64,000 nucleotides of DNA from Pyrenophora tritici-repentis (GCF_003171515.1 NC_089394.1:3038001-3102000); one strand, 5' to 3'; shown: positions 10,481 to 21,971, numbered from the stretch's first letter. The notes: generated from the letters alone by a model not told the origin. Numbers and translations: made by a program.

Positions 10481-10482
10481 TA

Positions 10483-11033
10483 TCCAACCAGAGCAAGGGT
10501 CCGCGGCCAAGACTCGCCGGCTATTCCCGCCTAGGCCTACAACGACCGCATGCATGCAACACTACTTGACGAGAGCCGTTCCAAGCTGCTCCTTTTTACA
10601 CCTAGTGACTACACATGTCAAGAAAGCCTTGCCAGACTCTTGAGTCTTTGTTGTCACCGCTGCGACTCAGCCAAGATCAAATGTTCAACCATAGTTATTA
10701 CGCAAATGACGTCACCAGCTCACCCTCAAACCCCGACAATAGCAAGCCTGAGGCTCAGTATTCGGCTTTGCATAGACTAGTGACTCAGGGCTTTGAAAAT
10801 ACATGTGTTGAGAAGTGTTCGAAGGTGGCCTGACAATGAATACGTTGTCGTTCAATCTCAGACTTGGTAGCCTACTCAGTGCTAGAACCACAACCATGGT
10901 TTACGTCTACGAAATGTCACACATTACCAAGGCTTCTTTCATCATATTAGTCGGCTAGCGAGGCCGGCTGGCTTGATAAGTCGTGCGCGTGTGCAGTGCC
11001 CCATAGGTATCCACTCGGCCAGACAATCTCAAA
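10483..11033. other. Intergenic, former upstream region of the AAA ATPase gene
   Basis: No gene was seen. Before insertion of the transposon this sequence joined directly to 8371, so it probably carried part of the ATPase promoter. A 15-bp word at 10931-10945 recurs inverted at 11278-11292, outside the MITE. Confidence 0.45.
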
Positions 11034-11191
11034 CAGAGATGTCAACAAGCAAGTCAAGCTGGCTTGATTCTTATCGATTGCAGATCACAGACAATATAGA
11101 GGCTCGTGCACAGTGGCACGTCCCAGAGAATGGTCTGTGATCTGCAATCGATAAGAATCAAGCCAGCTTGACTTGCTTGTTGACATCTCTG
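11034..11191. mobile_element. Foldback MITE, hAT-type (8-bp target duplication)
   Basis: Two 59-bp arms (11034-11092 and 11133-11191) are perfect reverse complements around a 40-bp centre, making a 158-bp element that begins CAGAGATGTC. It is bounded by an exact 8-bp direct repeat ATCTCAAA at 11026-11033 and 11192-11199. An 8-bp duplication and CAG-type ends are the mark of the hAT superfamily. There is no coding capacity, so it is a non-autonomous miniature element that needs a transposase from elsewhere. It lies 300 bp upstream of the transporter gene at 11497. Confidence 0.88.
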
Positions 11192-11496
11192 ATCTCAAAG
11201 AACACCACCCAAGTCCGATGATCATAGCGTAGTCTTGGTGTTAGGGCACTCTGAGAGTCACCCTACTGTATACATACATGATGAAAGAAGCCATGTTCAA
11301 CCGTACCATAAATCGAAATCAACAAAGAGAACTAGCGCCTGGTCGAACCAAGTTCCACAGTCAAGGCTGCCTGGTAGACCTAATTTTTTCAGAGTACCAG
11401 CATATTTAATTTGAGACAAAAGTACTGAACACCACGAAAGAACTGCCTCATAGCCGTCACCTCTCTATCGGAACTGTGATTTATCGCGTGTACAAA
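11192..11496. other. Upstream region of the MFS transporter
   Basis: About 300 bp between the MITE and the transporter start. It contains the second copy of the 15-bp inverted word (11278-11292). No gene or clear TATA box was seen. Confidence 0.4.
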
Positions 11497-13104
11497 ATGT
11501 CTTCCTACTGTGTCGAATCAGCAAGTAAGTATTATCAGTCTTCTATTCCGACACGACTACTCTCGACATTCGGCGACAGTCCAACAAATGCAGAGCTGAC
11601 GGATCGTGCTAGGAACCACACCTCCCCAGTCCTCAGTAGACGACGAGAAGGACCCATCTACCCACGCAAAAGTCGAGAATGCTGGAGAGGTCGTGACACG
11701 AACTCAGCAGTGGAGAATCTTGTCTTCGACGTGCCTGGTGGCGATCACGGTAATAGGTTCGTACTTTGTTCTTTCCTTGCGCAATTCAATCTCGTGACTG
11801 ACAAGTACAGGTCTCAACCAAACATTCGGCGTCTTCCAAGCATATTATGGGCGTCAAAAGTCTGTCCAGGAGGGCGTACTTGCCGGAGACGACTTCCTAA
11901 ACCGCCCTTTGATCTCCACCGTCGGGTCCATGAGCAGTGGAGGACTCGTTGCCGCTTTTGGAATATTCTACTACCCCTATTTGCCTGTATTGGGATGTCA
12001 TGTCAGGTCCCTATGTGCGGCCGCTACCGCCTTTGTCACGCTGGGCTTTTTCGGAGCATCAATGAGCCACAATGTAAGGACAGTCGTGTGTCTATGATGA
12101 TACATTATACTGACTCGTCCGTAGTTGGCCTCAATCATCGGGTGCCAGGGAACGTTGGTCGGTATTGGGTCTGGCATCCTTATTTACGTCCTCGGGCCCA
12201 TTCTGCCAGAGTACTTTCCGCAACGAGGCGGCCTAGCTCAGGGTGTCATGTATGCATGTAAGAGCCTCGCACATACTCTATCAAAGTCCTGCTAACATAC
12301 ATAGCTGCCGCTCTGGGGGGCATGATATGGTCCTTCGCGTTGACAGGGCTACTCGAAACGGTCGGTATCCGCTGGACACTAGGAAGCGTCGCCTTGGTGA
12401 ACATGGTCATCTTGGGTATTGCAAGTGTGCTCGCTCTCCCACCCCGACGCTTCAAAAAGCGCAGCACGCACATTATTGGTTGGAAGACGATTCGCGATCC
12501 ACTTTTCCTCTCTCTCGCGATTGTGAACCTCACACAACCATTGGTCTTGACACTTCCCATGGGATATGGCCCTATTTTTGCAGAGTCCCTTGGAGTCAGC
12601 ATCAGCAAGGCGTCATATCTGGTGGCTATCAACTCGGGAGTCGGAGTCCTAGTAAGACCAGGTACCGGCTGGCTGGCAGACAGGTTCGGGTATTTGAACA
12701 TGCTTATGATTGCTACTGCCGTGTACTGTCTGGCGACTTTCACACTTTGGCTCCCGGCAGCCACGGTGAGCAACGTGGGACTCTACATTGGCATGTGTGT
12801 CTTCCACGGGTTGGTCAATGGCGTTTTCCTCATTCTCATCAACACGGCGCAGAAGACGCTGTTCGGTGCGGAGATGTATTATCCCAAGTCTGGCGCGATG
12901 ACTAGTATACGTGGCGTTGGTCTGGTCATCAGCGCACCTATAGCCGGCGCGCTGTTGCCGAGAAAATCCGCCTCGGACCTACAGGGACGCGACTTTACGG
13001 GGCTGATACTCTACACGGGATTAATGCTAATAGTCTCGCTGCTGGCTTTGGGGCATGTTCGATGGCTAGATGCGAAAAGGAACGGATGGAAGTTGGCGCG
13101 CTAG
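11497..13104 (+). CDS. MFS transporter, monocarboxylate-transporter type
   Basis: Five exons are supported by splice signals and frame: 11497-11524, 11613-11756, 11811-12073, 12125-12257 and 12305-13104, giving 455 aa. Introns are 46-88 nt with CTGAC or CTAAC branch sites; the second uses a GTTCGT donor. A hydrophilic N-terminus (about 1-45) precedes about twelve hydrophobic segments. The GLNQTFGVFQAYYG segment after the first helix and the RPGTGWLADRFG loop between the two halves are typical of fungal MCT-like (MCH family, SLC16-like) major facilitators. It is expected at the plasma membrane or in organelles and moves small organic acids or related compounds; the substrate is not predictable. 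The MITE lies just upstream. Confidence 0.88.
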
Positions 13105-13897
13105 GCCGGGAGCGGGGCACTAGGATAGGCATGTTAATTGCGATGTCGGCGTTTTTTTAGTCTGTTGTTCTCTCCCTCCCCTATGTTTGTGAATTTGAAT
13201 TTGGTTTTTGATTTGGTTTTGATAAGAGGGTCTAGGCGCCGAGTCCCGTGGATACGTATACACGTGTAGCACGACAGGCGGACACGTGCGTCTTGGCTGC
13301 GTAAGATGCTGTGTTGGTGCATGGTACATATAGACAGACGTTAGTTGTAGTCACGACGTTAGGTCGATAGCGAGACGGTTGAAAAACACGTTTGTCAAGC
13401 TTGGGGAAACTGAACGGAGCTGAAACAAATTGTGCGATGATAAGGGAGTATCTAGAGGAGATCGGAATTTCACCAAGGTTTAGCGAGACCTTCTCCGCCT
13501 GTTCCTGAATTCTTGGCGACGTCGATCGTCGGTTCCCAAATGGTGCTGACCGCCGAAAGCAGTTGGCTTGGTTAGGCCAATACACCCTCAGATGCGCGTT
13601 GCCGCTCACTGCACGAGCGCTGGTCCTGCAGGGCTCTCTGTACCTTCACCCTCACCTCTCCACGCGGCTTGGGTTTGACTAAAGCCGTCCCGCACCTGCA
13701 CTAACCAAGGCCTTACACGCGCATTGACAGCTGCCGGACCACACTCCCTTAGCTGCAGTAGGCGCGTGCCAGAAGTTCCCTCACCAACGCGACATTCCAT
13801 TCACTCACCACAAGCAGGCGCGCCTAGTGCCATGACGTCTTTTTGACATGTCTGCTAGCCATCGCAAACCTCCTCCACCATTGACCTGGAGGCCGCG
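13105..13897. other. Intergenic region
   Basis: Nearly 0.8 kb between the transporter stop and the WD40 gene start. T-rich sequence just after 13150 may serve as 3' processing sequence. The C-rich part around 13600-13890 is probably promoter/5' UTR of the WD40 gene. No gene was seen. Confidence 0.4.
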
Positions 13898-16800
13898 ATG
13901 TCGCTTACGCCCTCCAGTTCCCGGGTGAGCCCAGCCATTGGGGCCGGCATCAAGCTTAATCCCTCCCCATCACCATTCTTCAAGACGGCCCTGCGCTCGC
14001 CCGTCAAGGCTGGACGCGCCGAAGCCAATTTGGCCCTGCGTCAGGTCATCGGCACCACGACCAATTCGCCCAATGCCTTTGACAGTCTGCCATCCGGCAG
14101 TACTTTTGGCTACACTGCCGGAGCGGCCGCCGTTATAGCCTCGATAGACGACCAAGGCCATGTTACCCAGCGCTTTTACCGTGCACGACCTACCACCAAC
14201 CCCATCAATCCATCGGCATCCATATACGGCGGTCCCTCGACCCCAACCCAAAATGAGAGCCGCAACCGGACCACTCTCTCACTGCGCGACCCTGGCCTGG
14301 GAGCCTCCCCACTGCCGTCTCCCGGCGGCCAGGACTGGGCCGATTCACCGAGCAACAGAGCATGGACAATGAAGGACAAAATAAAGGCCGCCACCTGTGT
14401 TAGCTTCAGTCCAGATGCAAAGTACTTTGCTGTGGGAGAGGTAAGTCACGAGTGCTGCCAAATGCGCTCCCATTCTAACCCATTTTAGACTGGATATAAA
14501 CCTCGAGTACTCATCTTCTCAGCCGCGCCAGATGCGCCTTCCGACACCCCTCTTACGTCACTCTCAGATCACACCTTTGGTGTTAATTGCGTAGCATTCA
14601 GTCCCGACTCTCGATTCCTCGCAAGCTTGGGCTCATCCAACGATGGCTTCTTATACATATGGCACATCAACCCCCGCACCGGCGCTGCCACGCTACACGC
14701 CAGCAACAAATGTGTCAGTCACATACACCGAATAGCCTGGATGGGCAACAAATTAGTAACTGTTGGTGTCCGACATGTCAAAGTCTGGAAGGTTGATGAT
14801 CTCAATGCTGCTATGCGATTCGCAAAAGCCCGCCAGAGCGACACGTCCTTTATTTCGGGCTCCACGCACAAGACACTGCCAGGGAGAAATTGCATCCTGG
14901 AAGGTCTGAAAGAGTCTACTTTTACGAGTGTAGTTGCTATAGCCCGGGACAAGGCCATTGTGGCCTCGGACAAGGGCGACATTTGTCTCATCGATAACTC
15001 GGATTCAGATCATCGATTCTTCAAATTGGTCGACGCCGGCTTCTCCGTAAGCTCGCTCGCTGTCGATGTCAAAGGACGACTCCACATCGCAGGAAGCCAA
15101 GGCGCACTCAAGACACTCATCATCAAAGATATTATAGGGAGACTGACTCCCCCACCATCACCTCCACCGCGCGTCGAGTCGCCCACTGTGTCGGTAACGG
15201 ACTGCAATCAGATTGGCGTAATAGCCTGTTTGAAGGACTATGTCGTCACAGTCGACTCACAACGAGCTATCCGCCTATCACAACTGTGCTCTGATGACGA
15301 TGAATCCGTCGTCGGCAACGTTGTACATACCCTACCTGCCCACGGAAACGCTGTTTTGGGAGTTCACGCTGGTCTTGTACGACCGAATGTGTTTGACGCT
15401 TCCTATTACACATGGGCGGCTGATGGAACCGTCATCTTCTGGCATCAAGGCTCGTTCAGAGGCTCTGTTGAAGTGCCTCTTGAGCAGCTCGATGACCCTG
15501 ATGCGGTTCCCAACGAGTTGAGGACAGTGCGTACCTCAACCGACGCGAGTTTTCTGGTGGCAGGTGACAAGTTCGGTGTATTAAGATTCATCGACTGCAC
15601 TACAAAGGCCTGCCTGTTTCAGTTCAAGGCACATGCAAGCGAGATCACTAGCATTGCCATACACGAAGAAAAGCTAGTTACTTCTGTCGCTTGCGCTAGT
15701 CGAGATCGCACCGTACAGGTATTCACGCGGATGAAAGGGAAGTGGGATCTGCTGCAGACACTGGACGAGCATGTGGGCGCGGTGAACGGTGTCTCGTTCT
15801 CACGGGACGGCACGCGGCTAGTGTCAACGTCAAGCGACCGAAGTCTTGTCGTTCGCGAGTTGTTATCCCTCAGCGACAGCAAGGGAATGGCCCGCGCCTT
15901 TGCAATGTCACGAGCCATCATGCTAAAGGCAACTCCCGTATCATCTGCCTGGGACGTCGACCAAGACGATGCGATATTTGTCTCAACCATCGATCGACAA
16001 GTTCATAAATTTGATGTTCGGACAGGCCAATGTCTTAGCAACCTCCGCGCGTGTGATACTGATGGAGGGGATGCCGTTGTGATATCCTCTCTGGTTCACG
16101 TCTCCCGTGGCTGGGGCACTCCACTGATAGCTGGCGTATCAAGCACCGACAAGTCAATACGGGTGTACGACGAAGCTGGTTCGCTGGTTGCTCGGGATTG
16201 GGGCCATACAGAGGGTGTTTCTGACATTGCCCTCGTGCAATCACCTGGGGCAGTGGGAGATGATGGCAGTGAAAAGTCACTCGTCACGGTTGCAGTCGAT
16301 GGCACCATATTTGTATGGACGCTGGGCTTGACCGCACCTAATCGCCAGGAGCTGTCAAAGTCTATGGATCTACTAGCCCCAAACACACCTTCAAATCAGG
16401 AACTGCTTTCCAACAAGCCGCCTCTGCGGCGCGTATTGTCACAATCAGAAATGGCACGTTTCCAACGTTCACCACAAGAAACAGAGGCTGGCACACCAAC
16501 TGGCAACAAATCGCCAAAATTACGAAAGAAGGTATCAAAATTTTCACTCGCCTCAACCCCCAAGCTGGATCCTTCTCCGTTACCTGGGACTCAACGGGAA
16601 AGCCGAAGCGCAGGTCAAGGCAGTTCCCGTAAAAACAAGAACCCGAACCGTTCTCCCTCACCGCCCAGCCCCCGGAGTTCGCAACAGGGCAAGCGTCGCG
16701 CATCAGTGGATGCTAGGGCGCGCACAAAGGCTCCTGTCCGTGAGTTTGGTAGCATCGGACAATCGACAGAGAGCCTGTGCAGAACTCTCCGGTCATACAG

Positions 16801-17179
16801 AAAACGTCTGGCGAACACAACAGAAGACTTGAGTTCGGAGCTTGCAAAAGAGGTGGAGAGAGAACTTGCCGCCACAGCAAGAGCAATTGGCGACCGGGTG
16901 AAGACCAAAGCATTCGAAGAGACCATCATGATTAAGCTACTAGATCAGTACTCGGAGCGGCTAGTCAACATGCTAGACGAGAAGATTGCAGCTAGCGTCG
17001 CGCAACGGGTCCGCGAGAGCAGCGTAGGCAACTTCTCAGACGCTGAATCACCCGCCGTCACACAAGGCTCCTCTCGCAGCAGAAGAGGTAGCGGTAGCTT
17101 GAGAGACACTCGTGCAGATGACTCCGAGTCTGGCACTGACGCCTTTGTCGAGTCGACGGAAAACCTGACGATCGAATAA
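13898..17179 (+). CDS. Large WD40-repeat scaffold protein (MAPKBP1/WDR62-like)
   Basis: Two exons, 13898-14440 and 14489-17179, with an intron of 48 nt (GTAAGT, CTAAC, TTTTAG), give 1077 aa. Residues 1-165 are Ser/Pro-rich and disordered. WD40 repeats start at about 170 (ATCVSFSPDAKYFAVGE) and continue to about 800, seen as repeated S-P-D-x-R-F-L-A-S and x-D-R-x-V-x-V units, probably two beta-propellers. A Ser/Lys-rich low-complexity stretch (about 830-930) and a helical C-terminus follow. Two propellers plus a long tail match the conserved eukaryotic MABP1/WDR62 family of scaffold proteins. Function in fungi is not established; a signalling or cytoskeletal scaffold is inference. Confidence 0.85.
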
Positions 17180-17666
17180 TTACGATAGATAGCAAGTGCG
17201 GTTGGGAGCGGGCGTAAACGGGGTAAAGGGATCTGGGGCAACCAAAGCCGACAACGAACCATCGGCGTTTGAGGGGTGAAGGGGATTTTTTTTCTTTTGT
17301 GGCGTTTGACGATACCGGAGCAAGGCTCATCACTGAGTGAATCTAACAAACAACGGCGTTTTCTTCTTTTCTTAAAAAGGGGGTGTCGACCGCTCTCCTT
17401 TTCTCAGTACTAATCACCTACAAACAAACGTAATTGTAGTTTTTAGTATCGATTTTGCGGATGTTGGTCTTAAGTAAAGAAGACAACAGATTTTTTCTTT
17501 CATTTCTCATTTCCTCATTGTTTTCATATGTGTATAGTAGGTTCCATCTGTAGTTTTTCATACAACATGTATTTGTAGAAAGAAAAGATGATGAAATGGA
17601 AATATCATGGCTTTTTCAAAGCCTGCGAGTATAAAAAAACCCACCCACCGCCATCAGAGACTATCT
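17180..17666. other. Convergent intergenic region
   Basis: The 3' flanks of two convergent genes. AT-rich with T-runs and A-runs around 17340-17640, consistent with two 3' UTR/poly(A) regions. No gene was seen. Confidence 0.4.
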
Positions 17667-19019
17667 CTACAGCTTAGCAGGCTGCTGCATAACCCTCAAA
17701 TCCTCCCTAGTAATCTCGCCCAGATTCCTTTTACCCAGATTTGCCAGCGAATTATCAGTATCAGCAAGCATACAATTGAGTACGTGTTTGACACCCTCCT
17801 CGCCACCCATGGCAAGACCATAGGCATACGGCCGTCCGACCAACACTGCCTTGGCGCCCAGGGCCAGCGCCTTGAGCACATCCGACCCCGTCCTAATGCC
17901 CGAGTCGAACAAGATGCTAAGTCCAGAACTCTTGATGCAGTCGTCAGCACCGATTTCGGCAAGTGCGTCCAACGATGCAATAGCGCCGTCGAGTTGTCTG
18001 CCACCGTGGTTGGAAACAACAATACCATCCATACCGCACTCGACCGCTCTCTGCGCATCCTCGAGCGTCTGAATACCCTTTAGCACAATCGGACCATCCC
18101 AGTACTTCCTCAGCACTTGTAAATCGCCCCAATCGCGATAACTCCCACTCGCCAACACACTGGTAAAAAACATGGCCTTCTTCATAACCTTTGCGTGCGT
18201 CAGCACTTTGGCCGCACCAGCCAGACTACCGGGCCTCTTGAGAATCTGCCATATCTCCGCCACCTTCTCCGCCGCAGGGCGCTCCGCGTCGCGCGCCTCC
18301 TGCTCCGCAAACATGCGGTTGAACACGGGGTCTGAGAAGGCGACTTGGCAGCCCTGGCCCCAGAGAAACGGGATGTACGCTTCGTCTAGATCGCTAGGCC
18401 GCCACCCTATCATAAACGTGTCGAGTGTGACAACCAGCACTTTGTAGCCTGATGTCTTTGCACGGGAGAGTAGACTAGCGGTTAGTTCCTCGGCCTGGGG
18501 TTTCGGCCAGTAGAGCTGGTACCAGCGATCTCCCTCCGGTCCGTTCGCCGCAGCGACTTGCTCGATGCTGCGCGTTGCGGCGGTGGAGAGTATCATGGGG
18601 ACTTTTACAGCGGCGCAGGCACGCGCTGTGGCTTCTTCCGCGTCCGGGTGCAGGATCTCTTGCACGCCGATGGGGGCGACGAGCAAGGGGCTGGGGTATT
18701 TTTGCCCGAAGAGCGTGACTGACATGTCGCGGCGGGTGGCTTGCACGAGCATCCAGGGTCGCAGCCGGTACCGCGAGAAGGCGGAGAGGTTGGCTGTGTA
18801 GGTTGATTCGCTGCTGGCGGAGCCGGAGACATAGAGGAAGTTTGGTAAGGGGACTGCGGCGCGTGCAGCTGCTTCCCATTGTGCAGGTTTGGTCGAGTAT
18901 TTGGGGGGGTGGAGGGCGCCGTAGATTTCTCGTTGGTAGGCTACGTGGGATTCTGGATTGGGCTCTTGGTATGTTGTGCCAGAGTCGGTTTTTGTGGGTA
19001 GTGGTTTGGTGTCTGCCAT
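17667..19019 (-). CDS. FMN-dependent alpha-hydroxy-acid oxidase (lactate 2-monooxygenase-like)
   Basis: Intronless, 450 aa from the ATG at 19019, chosen for its good context and because it begins just before the conserved region. FMN and active-site motifs are present: APIGVQEILHPDAE, LYWPKPQAEE, VLKGIQTLEDA, SNHGGRQLDGA (catalytic His) and GIRTGSDVLKALALGAKAVLVGRP (phosphate binding). The family oxidises L-2-hydroxy acids such as lactate with FMN as cofactor, passing electrons to oxygen. Bacterial-like length and motif spacing suggest the lactate-monooxygenase branch rather than cytochrome b2. The same frame stays open upstream to 19226, adding 69 residues that begin with an Arg/Ser/Thr-rich stretch resembling a mitochondrial presequence, so an alternative mitochondrial isoform is possible. 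It converges on the WD40 gene. Confidence 0.9.
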   Translation of the reverse strand: MADTKPLPTKTDSGTTYQEPNPESHVAYQREIYGALHPPKYSTKPAQWEAAARAAVPLPNFLYVSGSASSESTYTANLSAFSRYRLRPWMLVQATRRDMSVTLFGQKYPSPLLVAPIGVQEILHPDAEEATARACAAVKVPMILSTAATRSIEQVAAANGPEGDRWYQLYWPKPQAEELTASLLSRAKTSGYKVLVVTLDTFMIGWRPSDLDEAYIPFLWGQGCQVAFSDPVFNRMFAEQEARDAERPAAEKVAEIWQILKRPGSLAGAAKVLTHAKVMKKAMFFTSVLASGSYRDWGDLQVLRKYWDGPIVLKGIQTLEDAQRAVECGMDGIVVSNHGGRQLDGAIASLDALAEIGADDCIKSSGLSILFDSGIRTGSDVLKALALGAKAVLVGRPYAYGLAMGGEEGVKHVLNCMLADTDNSLANLGKRNLGEITREDLRVMQQPAKL

Positions 19020-19675
19020 GTTGGATGGTGTGTGTTTTGTTGAGGTTTTACGCTGGCTCAATTGATCGTTTTCAATGCTGCTTCTTATGATGAAGCTCTC
19101 GGTTTTGCAAGTTTTCCGAATGCCGGTTATTTGGTTGTTGGAGGAGTGACGCGTAGATCCGACGGACGTGGAGGTGGAGAATGATCGACGATGCCGAGGT
19201 CCCCATTGCGCTAAAAGCGGCAGCACGTCCAGCCACGTACTTGATAGGGAAAGACGAGCCTGGTGTATACATGATGGTATTTTCTCGATGATCTGTCAGT
19301 GACAGTTTCATGTATACTCCTAGCGGAGATTAGGATTGATTCTATTGTCTCCTGCGATATCGTGTAGCCTCCAGTCCACGCCTTACAGCACAATACTGAC
19401 CTGTGGGTAATCCGCGGAGCTAAAACAAGCACCACAGACCACCAGAATTTTCAACAATGCCATCTCTTCTTGCTCAAATGTGTATACTCGGAAGACCTGC
19501 TGGCTTCAAACACGAATTCCGACCCACCTTTGGGCAGGAACGAGGGTTTGAAGTCCTCACCGCCTGCCGTGGGCGTCGCCAACTAACGAAGAAAAACATC
19601 AGTTCTTACAGTAATCACCCCGTCACTTGAACATTCAACGCAGTCAACGCTTCATTTTTATATCGTCAAGACATC
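19020..19675. other. Divergent intergenic region between the FMN oxidase and the phosphatase
   Basis: About 650 bp serving two divergent promoters. The first 207 bp are open in frame with the FMN oxidase. Nothing else coding was seen. Confidence 0.4.
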
Positions 19676-21427
19676 ATGCCTCGTCCTACTTGGGGCTCCA
19701 TAACGGCAGTCATCGTAGCAGTATCATCGTTTTATTTCAGCCACGTCCTGATAAACCTTTCATTGTCCTATCCGTTTTGCTCCACGCTGTGTCCGAATTC
19801 TGTCCGGAACAGTAGCTCTGAACGCCTCGGAAGACCTTATCATTCGAGCTGGAATTCGTGGTGGCATCCGCAGCGGAGTCGGACTGAGATTGAACAGGGA
19901 GCAGGAACCACAACGGAAGATTGGAATATTTTATACCACCTTGGTGGCAATGGACCATGGGTTGAGAAAGTCATTGATGTTGTTGAGGGAGGGATCGCAC
20001 CGCCTGATGGATGCGAAGTTATTCAGGTCCACATGGTATGTCATTGTCATTTCGTTCTTCCCACCCTGTCTAGTATCAAGGAGTAGCCAGTGTCTCAACA
20101 TCTAATCACTAACATACCCCCAAAGATGGCAAGACACGCTGAGCGATATCCAACCAGGAGAGCCGCAAAAGCCCAAAAAGCTGTCTACCAACGCATGAAA
20201 GCCAGCAACAAAACCTTCACCGGCAACCTCGCCTTCTTCAACAACTGGACCCTCTACTGGACGTCCGACAAAACCGAAGTGGAACAACTAACAACCACCG
20301 GCCCCTTCGCTGGCACACTGAGTGCCTTCACCACGGGCGTCCGCCTACGCACCCGCTACCAGCACCTCCTCACCCACGCCACGACACCCACAACCTTCTG
20401 GGCCAGCAACTCCACCCGCGTCATCCAAACAGCCAAACACTTCGCCTCCGGCTTCTTCGGCCTCGACTACACCACCACCCACACCGCAAACCTCACCGTA
20501 ATATCCGAGCACTCCTCCCTCGGCGCCAACACCCTAACCCCCGGCCGCACCTGCCTGCTCAATAAAAAAGACAAGCAGCACGGCCAACGCAACGGCTACC
20601 GTCTCGCCGCCCAATACCGCGCCACCTACATGCCGCCGATCCGCGAGCGCCTCCTCACCCAAACAGACATGTCTTTCTCCGACCCAGAAATCTACGCCAT
20701 GCAGGAGATGTGCGGGTTTGAAACGACGGTGCGCGGCCGCAGCGATTGGTGTAATGTTTTCACCAAAGAAGAGTTTCTAAACTTTGAGTATGCGCGGGAT
20801 GTGTTGCATTATTATCGCGCAGGGCCCGGGTTGAAGTATGGGGTGGGCATGGGGTGGTTGTGGGTTAATGCTACGACGAATTTGTTGGTCGAGGGGCCGG
20901 AGAGGGTTGGGGGGCTTTATTTTAGTTTGTGAGTTTAGTTTTTTCCTTTTCTTGTATTGGGGTGGGTATGGAAGGATTGGAACTGACACGATGATTACAG
21001 TGTACACGACGGCGACATAGCACCCATGCTCGCAGCCCTCGACATCATAAACGAGCCCTCACCTCTCCCTCTAACACACATCCCTCACGACCGCAAATGG
21101 CGTAAATCGCAAGTTTCCCCCATGGGCGGTCGTATCATTTTTGAGCTCTTGTCTTGTTCCACCACCACAAACCCCACTTCCACTTCCCCCTCCACCCCAA
21201 AAGAAAAATTCATCAGACTAAACATCAACGACGGCATAACAGCAATCCCAGACTGCAACTCCGGCCCTGGTCAAAGCTGCCCCTTAGCGCAGTTTGCAGA
21301 AAGAACAAAGAGGAAAGGAGAGGAGCAAGGTGTGGATTTTAGAAGCTTGTGTGGGTTACATGAGGGGAGTGCGGAGAAGATTACGTTTTTGAGACAGGGG
21401 GGCTCGATGGTGGGTGGGGAGGATTAA
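19676..21427 (+). CDS. Histidine acid phosphatase (phytase-like), secretory
   Basis: Three exons: 19676-20035, 20126-20928 and 21001-21427, giving 529 aa. Residues about 7-30 form a hydrophobic signal or signal-anchor. The active-site motif reads RHAERYP at 123-129, directly after the first splice junction, where the family consensus is RHGxRxP; here Ala replaces Gly. The proton-donor pair HD lies at 390-391 (FVHDGDIAP), across the second junction. Several NxT/S sites and paired cysteines fit a secreted or wall-bound glycoprotein. The family hydrolyses phosphomonoesters, including phytate, through a phospho-histidine intermediate, so the likely role is phosphate scavenging. Introns are 90 and 72 nt with GTATGT and GTGAGT donors. 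Confidence 0.9.
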
Positions 21428-21971
21428 GTTGGCGGTGTGTTGGAAGGATGAGGTTAGATTAGGAAGAATTGGGAGATAGGTAGATTATTAAATTAATTAT
21501 CTATGAGATAAGATGAGAGCTTGGTATATGTGAGCTCGCAGAGAGACTGGGTTATGAAAGGAAGGAAGGTATGAGCTCGGACGCGGAGATTCTGTACCAG
21601 AGACAGAATGGTAGGAGAGCTTTGTTGTGACAGATAGGTATGCTTGTGAGTGGGTTACAAGGTTATTTTTGTATGGTTGGAGTTGCGTGGTGATGCTGAC
21701 ATAGAACAACACCTAGGTATCATAAAATACTTAATATACTAATACAAAAAGGTCACTGTAGTCACCAAACACACCTATCAGCATTGTGAATAAGCACCTA
21801 GAGGCATGTTTGGTGATTACAGTACACTATTACATCAAGTATTTCATGCCACACAGGTGGTTAGCTGTTCACCGAGAGATTAAGATCTTGCATACTACCT
21901 CATCGAAGAAGGAAGTGAAGCAAATCAAACACATTATCCCCCCACACAATCTCTCAAAGCCCCACGTCCAT
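21428..21971. other. Convergent intergenic region
   Basis: AT-rich 3' flanks of the phosphatase and the SDR. No gene was seen. Confidence 0.4.

Larger units (their letters stand above)
8372..10482 (-). mobile_element. Complete Fot1/Pogo-type (Tc1-mariner superfamily) DNA transposon
   Basis: The element spans 8374-10480 (2107 bp) and is flanked on both sides by the dinucleotide TA (8372-8373 and 10481-10482), the target-site duplication of the Tc1/mariner superfamily. Its ends are 50-bp inverted repeats that I read as identical base for base. It encodes one uninterrupted DDE transposase on the minus strand. Identical ends, an intact frame and no obvious C-to-T (RIP) damage indicate a recent, possibly active copy. 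It lies between the AAA ATPase start (8247) and the DNA that was formerly its upstream region. Confidence 0.95.

Noticed and set aside
11034..11191. CRISPR-like or attachment-site reading of the long inverted repeat
   Set aside because: There are only two arms, inverted rather than direct, with an 8-bp target duplication in a eukaryotic genome. A MITE explains all of it.
12243..12905. 220-codon plus-strand frame inside the transporter gene
   Set aside because: It crosses the exon 4/5 boundary in another frame and has Cys/His/Arg-rich random composition. The MFS frame explains the region.
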